Part shown: one piece after another, positions 42,869 through 51,417 of the stretch
How the letters are laid out: every line of letters begins with the position of its first letter
How positions within the stretch are numbered: the first letter of the stretch is position 1
Assembly (NCBI GenBank): GCA_964459985.1
Contig: CAYWOS010000003.1
Span: 53,310 to 117,309, forward strand
Origin: CAYWOS01 sp964459985
GTDB taxonomy: Bacteria; Bacillota; Clostridia; Christensenellales; Aristaeellaceae
Length of the DNA: 64,000 nt
Reading direction: 5' to 3'
Notes under the pieces: model-generated
What the model was told of the DNA's origin: nothing
What the model saw: only the letters and a program-made list of their open reading frames with translations
The model's database searches: none
Translations under genes and position numbers: made by a program

Positions 42869-42894
42869 GGGCGCGGCGCCTGCGCGCCGCGCCC
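42869..42894 (-). other. Intercistronic hairpin between lipoprotein and ROK kinase genes
   Basis: GGGCGCGGCGC (42869-42879) pairs perfectly with GCGCCGCGCCC (42884-42894) over a four-base loop. It lies in the 80-bp gap after the lipoprotein stop, with no T-tract. It is the third such element in the window placed directly after a gene for a secreted protein. Confidence 0.7.
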
Positions 42895-42912
42895 GACCGA
42901 CATCTGATCCGA

Positions 42913-43542
42913 TTACTTCTGGTTCGCGTCGTAGGTCGCCTTGTCCACGAACAACTGAACGGCTTCGCCCGCAGCGATCACGGTATGCAGACCGCCGACG
43001 GTCTTGACGAGCGGCTCGGCCTCCTTTTCTTCCCAATCAAGCCACGGGGACTTGGTCAGATCGAAATGCACGGTGCCTTCCTTGCCGGTCACATCGCCCT
43101 GCATGGTCACGGTCGCCATCGTGCCCTTAACGGTCACGATCAGAGTCATCTGCGTATCGGTGGTGGCGTCCCAGCCCTCGTCCACGCTGACGAAGCAGTC
43201 CTTGAGCCATTCCTGATATTCATCCGCGATCAGGAAGCCCTTCCACGCGCCGCCGACATCCTTAGCGCCGTAGAAGTCGGCGCGCTTGGCTTCGTTCCAG
43301 CGCACCTTGAACGAGTAGCTGTAGCCTTCGCCGTCGTCATAGAAGGCAATACCGCCCTCGCAGCGCGTGTCAACAGGCTTCATGACGACTTTGGCGCTGA
43401 AATCGCCGTTCAGCTGGATGGTTTGATCCAGCGCGATCTCGACATACACAATCTCGGGTTCGGGTTCGACATTCTCCGCGAACGCGCAGGCAGACAGGAG
43501 CAGCATCGCCGCCATCACCAGAACAAACAGACACTTCATCAT
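42913..43542 (-). CDS. Putative lipoprotein sharing a domain with the nearby esterase
   Basis: 209 residues. Start at 43542 has AAAGGA eight bases upstream. The signal peptide KCLFVLVMAAMLLLSACAF contains a lipobox (LSAC). The mature part, NGDFSAKVVMKPVD to FDLTKSPWLDWEEKEA, aligns with the N-terminal domain of the esterase at 44593: both have EGGI, VRW, DFYG, GFLIA, EY, KDCFVSVD, WDAT, MTL and HFDLTKS in the same order. It seems a beta-sandwich module of unknown function, maybe carbohydrate-binding. It starts a separate four-gene unit behind its own promoter. Confidence 0.75.
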   Translation of the reverse strand: MMKCLFVLVMAAMLLLSACAFAENVEPEPEIVYVEIALDQTIQLNGDFSAKVVMKPVDTRCEGGIAFYDDGEGYSYSFKVRWNEAKRADFYGAKDVGGAWKGFLIADEYQEWLKDCFVSVDEGWDATTDTQMTLIVTVKGTMATVTMQGDVTGKEGTVHFDLTKSPWLDWEEKEAEPLVKTVGGLHTVIAAGEAVQLFVDKATYDANQK

Positions 43543-43598
43543 CGGGCACATCCTTTCGTTTTCAGGTCACGCTCTCCGGCGACCTGTAATGCATGTAC

Positions 43599-43660
43599 AT
43601 TATAGCATTCGTTTTGACCAGAATATAGTACATAATGTCCGCATACGGTAGAATCGTCCG
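43599..43660 (-). promoter_or_regulatory. Promoter with upstream CGGACGAT motif, lipoprotein-ROK-GatZ-HAD unit
   Basis: On the minus strand an extended -10, TGCTATAAT, lies at 43607-43599, with no recognisable -35. CGGACGAT at 43660-43653 begins the sequence CGGACGAT-TCT-ACCGTAT, which matches sites upstream of the GH43 and isomerase operons. There are 48 bases between motif and -10, nearly the same as at 62582 (49). An AraC-type activator site is inferred. Confidence 0.6.
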
Positions 43661-43709
43661 AAAATTTCAAACATTCGGTCGATGTCTTTCGCAAGGCGCG
43701 ATCCGCGCG

Positions 43710-44579
43710 TCATTTCATACCCGAGTACGCCATCGTGTTCATCACGCGGCTCTGCATAAAGATGAACAGAACGAGGTTGGGCAGGAACATGATGAGCGAG
43801 GCCGCCGCCGCCACGCCCTGCCCGGCGACGGCGTTGGTATTGCTCGCCAGCGTGTTCATGAAGAACGCCAGCGTGCGCATACTCTCGCTGTTGATGTAGA
43901 GCGAGGAAGTTTCGGTGTTGTTCCACACCGTCTGAAAGGACAGGATGGCAATGGTGGCGATCGCCGGGCGGATCAGCGGGATCACGATCTTGAAGAAGAT
44001 CGTCAGATGCCCCGCGCCATCTATCAGCGCCGCTTCGATAAGCGAATCGGGCAGTTGATCGGTGAATTGCTTGACCAGAAACACGCCCACCGGCATGGCC
44101 AGAAGCGGCAGGATATGAGCGAGATAGGTGTTCATCACGCCCGCCGCGTCCACGGCGAGGTATCGCGGAATCTGCACGGCGACAGGCACGAACATGAGCG
44201 CCAACGTGTTGATCTCGAACACGAGGCCTTTGCCCTTAAACTTGATCTTGCTCATGGCATAGCTCGCCATCGACCCGATCAGGATGGTCAACACCACCAC
44301 GGCGAGCGTCACCACGAGGCTGTTGAACACGTACCGGCTCAAATCGATGCCCGAACCCTGCGTCGTCTGCACCAGGCGCTCGAAATTGTTCATGGTGGGA
44401 TTGCGCACGAAGAAGCTCGGCGGATAGGCGAATAATTCGCTGAGCGGTTTGAAAGCATGGCTGATGATGAACACGATGGGCAGGCTCATGAACGCCGCCA
44501 ACGGGATCAGAAATCCGTAGAGTGGAAGCTGACCGACGCTGAAATGCTTGGGATTGAACCGCGTAAAGGAGTGTTTCAT
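43710..44579 (-). CDS. ABC transporter permease, MalG-type (DUF5696-cluster kind)
   Basis: 289 residues; start at 44579 with AGGAGG. Membrane helices begin at PLYGFLIPLAAFMSLPIVFI; the coupling loop is EAALIDGAGHLTIFFKIVIP. The C-terminus (SLIMFLPNLVLFIFMQSRVM) and LYINSESMRTLAFFMNTLAS resemble MalG-type permeases of DUF5696/NHL-YIP1 transporter clusters. It is therefore a likely partner of the MalF-type permease at 53427, from which it is now separated by nine kilobases, rather than of the nearby MalF/MalG pair. Last gene of the ten-gene run. Confidence 0.88.
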   Translation of the reverse strand: MKHSFTRFNPKHFSVGQLPLYGFLIPLAAFMSLPIVFIISHAFKPLSELFAYPPSFFVRNPTMNNFERLVQTTQGSGIDLSRYVFNSLVVTLAVVVLTILIGSMASYAMSKIKFKGKGLVFEINTLALMFVPVAVQIPRYLAVDAAGVMNTYLAHILPLLAMPVGVFLVKQFTDQLPDSLIEAALIDGAGHLTIFFKIVIPLIRPAIATIAILSFQTVWNNTETSSLYINSESMRTLAFFMNTLASNTNAVAGQGVAAAASLIMFLPNLVLFIFMQSRVMNTMAYSGMK

Positions 44580-44592
44580 GAGCCCGCGCCTC

Positions 44593-46020
44593 CTATTTCG
44601 TGCGTGCGAAGAGCCAGTTGAGAACGTTGTCGGCGTCGCGGCGCATGGAACCCGAAATACTGTGCGCCAGCCCCGCGCAGGGCTTAAACACCGTATCGCC
44701 GCCCGCCGACGCGACCGCTTCGATAAGCGCTTTGTCATCCGCGAAGGACACCACGTCGTCTGCCGTACCGTGGAACACATAGACGGGCGTTCGCGCGATT
44801 ACGTCGGCTTTGTCGGGACAGCCGACGCCGGCGCACAGGATCGCCGCAGCGAAGTCATCGGGATACGCCGCCAGCAGGTAATACCCGGCGAACGCGCCGC
44901 GCGAGTAGCCGTACAGATACACGCGCGAGGCGTCGATGGGCATGGTTTCCTTGATCGCGGCGACCAGATCGAAAGCGGCGTTTAGGTACTTGCTCGGTTT
45001 CGCCTCTTGATAGGAATAGGAAGTGAACAGCGCGGACGGATGAGCGGCGCGATTGTCGTCGGCGGGAATCCGCACCCATGAAACGGGCGTTTGCGGCGCG
45101 ACGATGACGCATTCCGTCCCGCGCGCCATGATTTCCCGCGCGAGAATGAACTCCGAACTGTCCGTCGGCTGCCGGTTGTCCATGCCCCGGCTGCCGTCGC
45201 CGTGCAGGAACAGGACGAGCGGATAGGAAGCCGCCAGGTCGTAGTGTTCGGGCAGATACATCATGAAGGGCAGCGACGCCGAATCGGTTTTGTACGTTCC
45301 TGCGCTCAGCGCGCCGGGTGCAAACGTCCCGAGCGGCGTATCAACGAACGGTCTGTTCGCGTCCGCCGCGCGCGTCTCTTCTTCCGGCCACGCGATGGTA
45401 TCGCCGGCATAGGTCGCGCGATCGACGGCAAAGGATTGATACGCGCCGCCGCGCAGCGCCTTTTTGAGAATGCCGCCCCGAAGCGCTTCGGGCGACGATT
45501 CGGAATACCGCCCGTCAAGCCACGCACTCTTAGTCAGATCGAAATGCAGCGTCGCGCCATAGCCCGTGCGGTCGCCCGTCATGGTCACGGTCGCCAGATC
45601 GCCGCGCACCGACACCGTGAGCGTCATGCTCTCGTCGTCGGTCGCGTCCCACGCGTCGTCCACGCTGACAAAGCAATCCTTACGCGTTTCCTCGTATTCT
45701 TCGGCGATCAGGAAGCCCATGAATCGACCCGCAACATACTTGCTTCCGTAGAAATCGCATCGGCTCGAGGACGTCCAGCGCACAAAGAAGGCGTAGTACG
45801 TCATGTCCTCGCGGTAGCGCAAACGGATGCCGCCCTCCATGTTGGGCGCATCGGGATCCTTGGGCGTCAGGACGGCGCGCGCGCTGAAATCGCCGTCAAC
45901 CGATACCACGCGGTCGCCGATCTCGACATACTCGATTTCTTCGGCCGCCGCGCCACGCATCGGCAGGCAGAGAAGGATCGCCAGCGCGAGCGCAAGCGGA
46001 AGAAAGATCATGGCTCTCAT
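44593..46020 (-). CDS. Secreted esterase with novel N-terminal domain
   Basis: 475 residues. Signal peptide MRAMIFLPLALALAILLCLP. Residues ~30-175 are the module shared with the lipoprotein at 42913. From ~240 an alpha/beta hydrolase of the polyhydroxybutyrate depolymerase/feruloyl esterase type follows: SYPLVLFLHGDGSRGMDNRQ (oxyanion region), VYLYGYSRGAFAGYY with the nucleophile Ser in GYSRG, VYVFHGTADDVVSF with the Asp and CAGLAHSISG with the His. It could remove acetyl, feruloyl or methyl esters from plant polysaccharides. Ten bases downstream of the binding-protein gene and 13 bases upstream of the permease. Confidence 0.85.
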   Translation of the reverse strand: MRAMIFLPLALALAILLCLPMRGAAAEEIEYVEIGDRVVSVDGDFSARAVLTPKDPDAPNMEGGIRLRYREDMTYYAFFVRWTSSSRCDFYGSKYVAGRFMGFLIAEEYEETRKDCFVSVDDAWDATDDESMTLTVSVRGDLATVTMTGDRTGYGATLHFDLTKSAWLDGRYSESSPEALRGGILKKALRGGAYQSFAVDRATYAGDTIAWPEEETRAADANRPFVDTPLGTFAPGALSAGTYKTDSASLPFMMYLPEHYDLAASYPLVLFLHGDGSRGMDNRQPTDSSEFILAREIMARGTECVIVAPQTPVSWVRIPADDNRAAHPSALFTSYSYQEAKPSKYLNAAFDLVAAIKETMPIDASRVYLYGYSRGAFAGYYLLAAYPDDFAAAILCAGVGCPDKADVIARTPVYVFHGTADDVVSFADDKALIEAVASAGGDTVFKPCAGLAHSISGSMRRDADNVLNWLFARTK

Positions 46021-46030
46021 ACGTCCTTCC

Positions 46031-47359
46031 TCAATCGTCGAGGATCAGATTGTCGTAGTATTCGTCCACCAGCGACTGCGCGACGTCGTTCAGTTCGTCC
46101 AGAATGGCGTACCCGTCCACCGAGCCGCTCATGATGCCGGTGATGATGTCGTTTTCCCACAGCCACGCGTCGAGCGCCAGATAGTTCGGCGCGACGTAAT
46201 GCGCCTCGGCGACGTATTCGCGCACGCTGTCAAAGAGCTTGATCCGGTCGCTCGCGTGTTCGGCGAACGCGTCCCACACGCTTTGCGTGGTAATGGTGGG
46301 ATGCCACGGGATGTATTCGGTACCGGTTTCGGTGAAGTAGGCGACGCGCTCCATGCACGCCTGTTCGCCCCACACCAGCCACTTGCTCAGTTCATACGCC
46401 TCGCGCGGATACTCGCAGGAGGGCGACACGGCGCAGTAATCGACGGCCGCCATCGCGTTGTTCGTATCGCCCAGAGGCTGCGGATACAGGACGAAATTCT
46501 GCCCCGTTTTGCGGCTATAGAACTTGAGGAAGGCGCTGCAGCCCCAACTGTAATCGGTGAACAGTCCGATCACGCCCGCGCCGGGAATCCACACGCTGGT
46601 GCTGCCGACGGCGGCGATCATGTCTTCCTGCGTGTCAAACCCTTCCCATACATGGTCGGCGCGCCAGTCCGCCTGCATGATCAGGCTCTCGACCCACGCG
46701 TCGGTAAAATGATAGCTCTCGCCGTCCCAGCCGTAGGAGGACAAACCGTCGGTCAGCGCCAGATACCAACGATACAGACCGTGTCCGCCCAGTCCGAAGT
46801 TGAAGTCCTCATAATGCGCGAGCTCCTCGCCGATCTCGCAGTAATCCTCCCACGTCCAGTCAGCATCCGGGAGATCGACGTTGTATTTCTCCAACATCGT
46901 GGTGTTGACCACGCAGACATACGGATAGGAATATGCGGGAATGGCGTAATCGCCGCCGCGCACCCTGGCGACGGCGCGGTAGCTCTGCATGACGTCCGCC
47001 GCCTCGGGATCGCCGTCCAGATACTCGGTGATATTGAGCGCCCAGCCGTTCGCCACGGCGTCGGGCACGCGCGAGAGAATGTACACGTCGGGCAGCGTAC
47101 CGGCGGCCGCCATATTGAGCATATCGCTGTCGAAAGTGCCGCTGCTCATGGGCATGACTTCCACGGTGATGTTGGGGTACCGCGCGCAGAACGCGGCGAT
47201 CGAGCGGTCGAGCACCGCCTGATGCGCTTCGTCGCCCGTGTTCCAGGTGCCGAACACCAATGTGATTTCTTCCGTCGTCATGGGCGGAATTTCGGCGAGC
47301 GCGGGCGCGGAAAGCGCCGTCAGCATGAGGATGAGGAGCAGTGCGGTCAGTTTCTTCAT
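46031..47359 (-). CDS. ABC transporter solute-binding protein
   Basis: 442 residues; start at 47359 with AAGGAGG. Signal peptide MKKLTALLLILMLTALSAPA ending ALA, no lipobox. Family features: EEITLVFGTWNTGDEAHQAV, SIAAFCARYPNITVEVMP, MAAAGTLPDVYILSR, ADWTWEDYCEIGEEL and AYELSKWLVWGEQACMERVAYF. Partner of the MalF/MalG permeases encoded directly upstream (48329, 47376; 16-bp gap). Probably binds a plant-derived oligosaccharide; substrate unknown. Confidence 0.92.
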   Translation of the reverse strand: MKKLTALLLILMLTALSAPALAEIPPMTTEEITLVFGTWNTGDEAHQAVLDRSIAAFCARYPNITVEVMPMSSGTFDSDMLNMAAAGTLPDVYILSRVPDAVANGWALNITEYLDGDPEAADVMQSYRAVARVRGGDYAIPAYSYPYVCVVNTTMLEKYNVDLPDADWTWEDYCEIGEELAHYEDFNFGLGGHGLYRWYLALTDGLSSYGWDGESYHFTDAWVESLIMQADWRADHVWEGFDTQEDMIAAVGSTSVWIPGAGVIGLFTDYSWGCSAFLKFYSRKTGQNFVLYPQPLGDTNNAMAAVDYCAVSPSCEYPREAYELSKWLVWGEQACMERVAYFTETGTEYIPWHPTITTQSVWDAFAEHASDRIKLFDSVREYVAEAHYVAPNYLALDAWLWENDIITGIMSGSVDGYAILDELNDVAQSLVDEYYDNLILDD

Positions 47360-47375
47360 GGGGATTCCTCCTTAA

Positions 47376-48332
47376 TTATTCGCCCGTGATTCCCGAGCGT
47401 TCGATCGATTCGGTAAAGCTGCGCTGCAATAGGAAATACAGGATCAGAAGCGGCAGAATGCAGATCATCGTGCCCGCCATCGTGACCGCTTCGCTCTGGA
47501 TGAACTGATTGACGCGCAGGTCGCCCACCTCGAGCCCCGCCAAGCGCAGGTACGAGGTCTCGAAATCGTTCAGACGGATGAGCAGCGTCGTCAGCGCGCC
47601 GTCGATGCCGCGCGACAGATCGGACATGAACAGCGAATTGCGGTAGGTGTCGTTCCAGTACCAAACAAAGCTGAACAGGAAGGTCGTAACGATGGTAGGC
47701 AGCGAGAGCGGCACGCCGATCCCGAGGAACACGCGGATTTCGCCCGCGCTGTCCACGCGCGCCGCCTCGTCCAGCGAGCGCGGAAGCTGGCAAAAGAAGG
47801 CGCGGAAGATCAATACGAACACCGCGCTCATGATGCCCTGCCCGCCGAGCGCCGGCAGCACCAGCGTCCACACGCTGCCCACGAGCTTGTACTCCATAAA
47901 GAGCAGATACGTGGGCACCATAGTGGCGTAGAAAGGAATGATGAAGGTAAGCAGCACGCAGGCAAGGAGCAGCCGCCGTCCCGGGAAGCGGAAGCGCGCC
48001 ATGCCGTAGCCCATCAGCATACAGGACGCCGTCTGGCAAAGCGCGGGCAGCAGCGTCGCCTCAAGCGTCGGGAGCAGCGTTTTCTGAAGCTCCATCACCT
48101 TGATCGCTTCGCGGTAGTTCTCCGTCGTCAGCACGGTCGGCAGCCATTGCACGGTAGGGTTGAGCATGTCGTCCATCGTCTCGAAGCTCATCACCAGCAT
48201 GGTCAATACGGGGTACAGGAACACATAACCGATGGCGAACAAAAGGACATACATGCCGACCGTCCACAAAAGCCCCTTCTTTTCGCGGCTGCCGAGCAGG
48301 AAACGGCGCGCGCCGGGCAACGGGTTTTTCAT
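47376..48332 (-). CDS. ABC transporter permease, MalG-type
   Basis: 318 residues; start at 48332 with AAGGAGGGG and an ATGA overlap with the preceding permease gene. Transmembrane stretch LLWTVGMYVLLFAIGYVFLY starts the protein; the coupling loop is DEAARVDSAGEIRVFLGIGVP. It ends with LILYFLLQRSFTESIERSGI, typical of MalG-like permeases. With the MalF-type neighbour and the 46031 binding protein it forms a complete importer apart from the ATPase. Confidence 0.92.
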   Translation of the reverse strand: MKNPLPGARRFLLGSREKKGLLWTVGMYVLLFAIGYVFLYPVLTMLVMSFETMDDMLNPTVQWLPTVLTTENYREAIKVMELQKTLLPTLEATLLPALCQTASCMLMGYGMARFRFPGRRLLLACVLLTFIIPFYATMVPTYLLFMEYKLVGSVWTLVLPALGGQGIMSAVFVLIFRAFFCQLPRSLDEAARVDSAGEIRVFLGIGVPLSLPTIVTTFLFSFVWYWNDTYRNSLFMSDLSRGIDGALTTLLIRLNDFETSYLRLAGLEVGDLRVNQFIQSEAVTMAGTMICILPLLILYFLLQRSFTESIERSGITGE

Positions 48333-49285
48333 GCGTTTCCCCTCCTTTGCGCGCGTTCGCGGTGCAGTTTTTCAACGCGCATCTGTTCGCGCGTCATTAC
48401 GACCGCCGCTTTCTCCCCTTTACGCTCGCGGCAGACGAACGCGATCACGCCGAGCGCCAAAAGGATGGTCAGCGAATAGATGAGCGCCATCGCGCACGCC
48501 ATACCGTAGCCGTAGGTGCCCGTCATGGCGGCCTTGATCGTCAGAATCAGCTCGTTCATTTCGCCGGTGGCGAGGAATACAAGCGTGTAGAATGCGTTAA
48601 TCATGATGATGGGGCGAATGGCGGGCATGGTGATTTTCCAGAACGCGACGTACCCGTTCGCGCCGTCGATCAGCGCGGCGTCGTACTGGTTTTTGTCGAT
48701 CTTTTGCAGCGCCGTCATAAACACCAGAAGCGGCACGCCGCTGTACCAGAGCAGCATGACCAGCTGATTGAAAAAGTAGATCAGCGGGGGCGACAGGGCG
48801 GCGGGCAGGGACGAAGACAAGAGATCGACGACGTTCACGCCCGCCACGGACGCGATCTGCGTCGAGCCGATGCTGACCAGTCGCTTGAGAACGGGACCGC
48901 TGATGAGCACGACGGGCAGGAAATACAACGTGCGGAAGAATCCCCTGCCGCGCTTGCCGTCCATGCTTTTGAGCAAAAGCGCGAGCGCCAGCGCGAACAC
49001 CAGCACAAAGATCAAACTGAGCGCCGTGTTGCCCCAGAAATCACCGAGCTGGTTCACGAACGCCGCGTTCTTGAACAGCGCCTGCGCGTAGTTGTCAAAT
49101 CCCTTGTACGCCATGCGCATCCCGGTGGCGGTAAACTTAATGTTGTACAGACTGAAGCGCGCCGAGCGGATCAAAGGGATCAAAAAGAAGGCGAGAAAGC
49201 CGGCGATCCAGGGCAGGCAGAAGAAAAGCCCCTTGAGCTCGCGGCGTCTTTCCAGCCCGAAGAACACGCGCCGCCGTTTCATCAT
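48329..49285 (-). CDS. ABC transporter permease, MalF-type
   Basis: 318 residues; start at 49285 (or the next codon at 49282) after GGGAGG. N-terminal RRELKGLFFCLPWIAGFLAFFLIP is typical of MalF-like permeases; the coupling loop is DAALIDGANGYVAFWKITMP. A strongly basic tail (MRVEKLHRERAQRRGNA) follows the last helix. Its start overlaps the DUF5696 gene by 4 bp and its end overlaps the MalG gene by 4 bp, so translation is coupled on both sides. Confidence 0.92.
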   Translation of the reverse strand: MMKRRRVFFGLERRRELKGLFFCLPWIAGFLAFFLIPLIRSARFSLYNIKFTATGMRMAYKGFDNYAQALFKNAAFVNQLGDFWGNTALSLIFVLVFALALALLLKSMDGKRGRGFFRTLYFLPVVLISGPVLKRLVSIGSTQIASVAGVNVVDLLSSSLPAALSPPLIYFFNQLVMLLWYSGVPLLVFMTALQKIDKNQYDAALIDGANGYVAFWKITMPAIRPIIMINAFYTLVFLATGEMNELILTIKAAMTGTYGYGMACAMALIYSLTILLALGVIAFVCRERKGEKAAVVMTREQMRVEKLHRERAQRRGNA

Positions 49286-51417
49286 GATTCACCTCCCGCG
49301 CACAGGAATCCGCGCGACGGCACGACGCCGTCCGGCGAAAGGACATCCGTCCGTCCCTCGTTCACGTACACGGCGATACCGTTGTCGTAAGTCAGGCGGA
49401 CAAGCCCGTCCGCAAGGCGCTCGTGCGCGATCATGACGCCGCCGTCAATCTTCTGCCAGAGCGCCCCGAGCGTTTCATACAAGGACACGATCTCGGGCAG
49501 TAGATCCTCCCACTGCGATGTGAACACGTTTTCCGAGTTCGTCCGGCGCAGAACCGAGGAGGACGCCATCGTCAGCAGATAGGAGGGTTTCACGCCGTAC
49601 TCAATCATTTTCAGCAGCGATTCGTCGGGATCGGCGGAGAAATTGAGCGTTTCCCCGTACACCGGTATTAAACCGTCCAGCGCCATCGTCAGAAAGGGCA
49701 CGTCGTATGTCACCAGCGAGTAATCGCCCGCGCCGAGCGGAAGATCAAGAAAAGCGTCGGCGTACGCCCAGTATTCGGCGAACGGTTCGGACAGCATGAG
49801 CGCCTGATCCCGCGATAAAAGAGCGAACACATCGCCGTACTGCGCGAGAGTGTCGCGCCGCGTATAACTTTCATCGCCCGACACGGCGTAGCTGAACGCC
49901 GCCGAGGGCGCGCCCGTGACGGCAACGCCGAGCGCGCCCGCCGCGAGCTTCGCCGTCACGCGCGCCACGTCGAGCGCGTACAAAGGCGACAGGACGCTGT
50001 ACGCGGCATACGCGCGCCGGTTGGTGTACAATTGAAGCGCCTGCCTGTTGATCTTGCGCGCCAGCGCGTCTCGCGCGTAGCCGCGCCCCTGCCATGCGTA
50101 TAGCAGATCCTGCGCGATCGACAGCGTGCCGCCGCGCGACGAAACCGCCTCCGCCAGCGCGTACAGCGCCTGCGCGTCGCCCAGTCGCCCGTCGATCGCG
50201 CCGGTCATCAGCCCGTAGCCCGCCGTTTTTCCGCCCGGCTGCCAGCCCGTATACACGGCGTCCACCGCCGTCACGCCGCGTCCGGCAAAAGCGGACAGCA
50301 CGGTTTCCATATCGGCGACCGTCGCGGCGACCACCGTGCCGTCGCTCACAACGCCGCGCTCGGTCTCGGCGGCGAGGAAATCAAGCCGCACGGAAAAGCG
50401 CTTTTGAACGGGCGTCAGCCCGCGCTCCTCAATCAGATACCGGCGGTAACGCGCCGCCATGCCGTTGTAATCGGCGGCGTCGCCCGTCAGAAGGCACACA
50501 CGGACAGACAAATCGCGCGCCTGCATTTCTTTTTCATTGACCATCGCGCCGCGCGAGGAGCTGTTGAGCTTGAAATACCGGTCGCGCAGGATCATCCGCG
50601 CGCCGATAAAATGATACGGCGTCACGATGCCGGCGGCGTAGCACATGATCTGCGCGTTGTCCTGCCCGCCCTCGATCAGGCACAGCGCCGCCAGACGGTC
50701 TTCCGTCCGCGCCATGCCGTACAGGGGCGCGTAAATCTTCTGTTCGGCGCGCGGCGCGGGATAGTCGCGCCTGTCCGCCGTCTGCTCCTGTACGCCGGCG
50801 TTGTCGCCGTATATGCTCTTCATGTACGGCGCCGAGGCGTTCGCGCGTCCCTCCGCATATTCGACGACGGCGCCCGCCGCCTCGGGCAGGAGCATGTACC
50901 CTTCCTTTTCACCGCGCAGCGTCGCGCCGAACGCGGGCGCGATATACACGCCGCACAGCATCAGTTCGCCCGATTCCTCGATGCGCTCGGCGGGCACGGT
51001 CATCCTGACGCCGTCCTCCGTCAGCGAAACGACGAGGCGAAGGGCGATTTGCTGCTCGGTAAAGCGGACGTCCGCATAGAATCCCGTTGCTTCTTCACCG
51101 ATCTCCCACGTGACGCCGCCCGACAGAAGCCCGGCGCGGGTCGGCGTGTTCGCCGTTTCCTCGGCATATTCGATGGAAATGCTCGAGGAGAGAAAATCGC
51201 GCCACTGGGCGTTGAGCGAAGAATCGGTTTCCTTGAGCGCGCTCAGAAAGGACGCCCCGTTTTCCTTGGATGCGATCTCGAACACCAGTTTGTCGCGGTC
51301 GAGCGTCATTAAAAAATCATCGTTTTCCCAACGCGAGAGCGCCTGCGCGCGAACGGGGAACAGAGGCGCGAGCAGCGCGGCAGCGACGAGCAGAATCAGC
51401 CATCTATCTTTGCGCAT
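49282..51417 (-). CDS. Secreted DUF5696-domain protein (possible glycosidase)
   Basis: 711 residues; signal peptide MRKDRWLILLVAAALLAPLF. It has the DUF5696 arrangement: an N-terminal beta region (ENDDFLMTLDRDKLVFEIAS, GYMLLPEAAGAVVEY), then a probable TIM-barrel half from ~335 (VQKRFSVRLDFLAAETERG, AVDAVYTGWQPGGK, YALAEAVSSRGGTLSIAQD). The family accompanies NHL-YIP1 proteins, very large binding proteins and permeases in Firmicutes sugar clusters; a hydrolase role is suspected but not known to me. It overlaps the NHL-YIP1 gene by 14 bp. Confidence 0.82.
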   Translation of the reverse strand: MRKDRWLILLVAAALLAPLFPVRAQALSRWENDDFLMTLDRDKLVFEIASKENGASFLSALKETDSSLNAQWRDFLSSSISIEYAEETANTPTRAGLLSGGVTWEIGEEATGFYADVRFTEQQIALRLVVSLTEDGVRMTVPAERIEESGELMLCGVYIAPAFGATLRGEKEGYMLLPEAAGAVVEYAEGRANASAPYMKSIYGDNAGVQEQTADRRDYPAPRAEQKIYAPLYGMARTEDRLAALCLIEGGQDNAQIMCYAAGIVTPYHFIGARMILRDRYFKLNSSSRGAMVNEKEMQARDLSVRVCLLTGDAADYNGMAARYRRYLIEERGLTPVQKRFSVRLDFLAAETERGVVSDGTVVAATVADMETVLSAFAGRGVTAVDAVYTGWQPGGKTAGYGLMTGAIDGRLGDAQALYALAEAVSSRGGTLSIAQDLLYAWQGRGYARDALARKINRQALQLYTNRRAYAAYSVLSPLYALDVARVTAKLAAGALGVAVTGAPSAAFSYAVSGDESYTRRDTLAQYGDVFALLSRDQALMLSEPFAEYWAYADAFLDLPLGAGDYSLVTYDVPFLTMALDGLIPVYGETLNFSADPDESLLKMIEYGVKPSYLLTMASSSVLRRTNSENVFTSQWEDLLPEIVSLYETLGALWQKIDGGVMIAHERLADGLVRLTYDNGIAVYVNEGRTDVLSPDGVVPSRGFLCAGGES

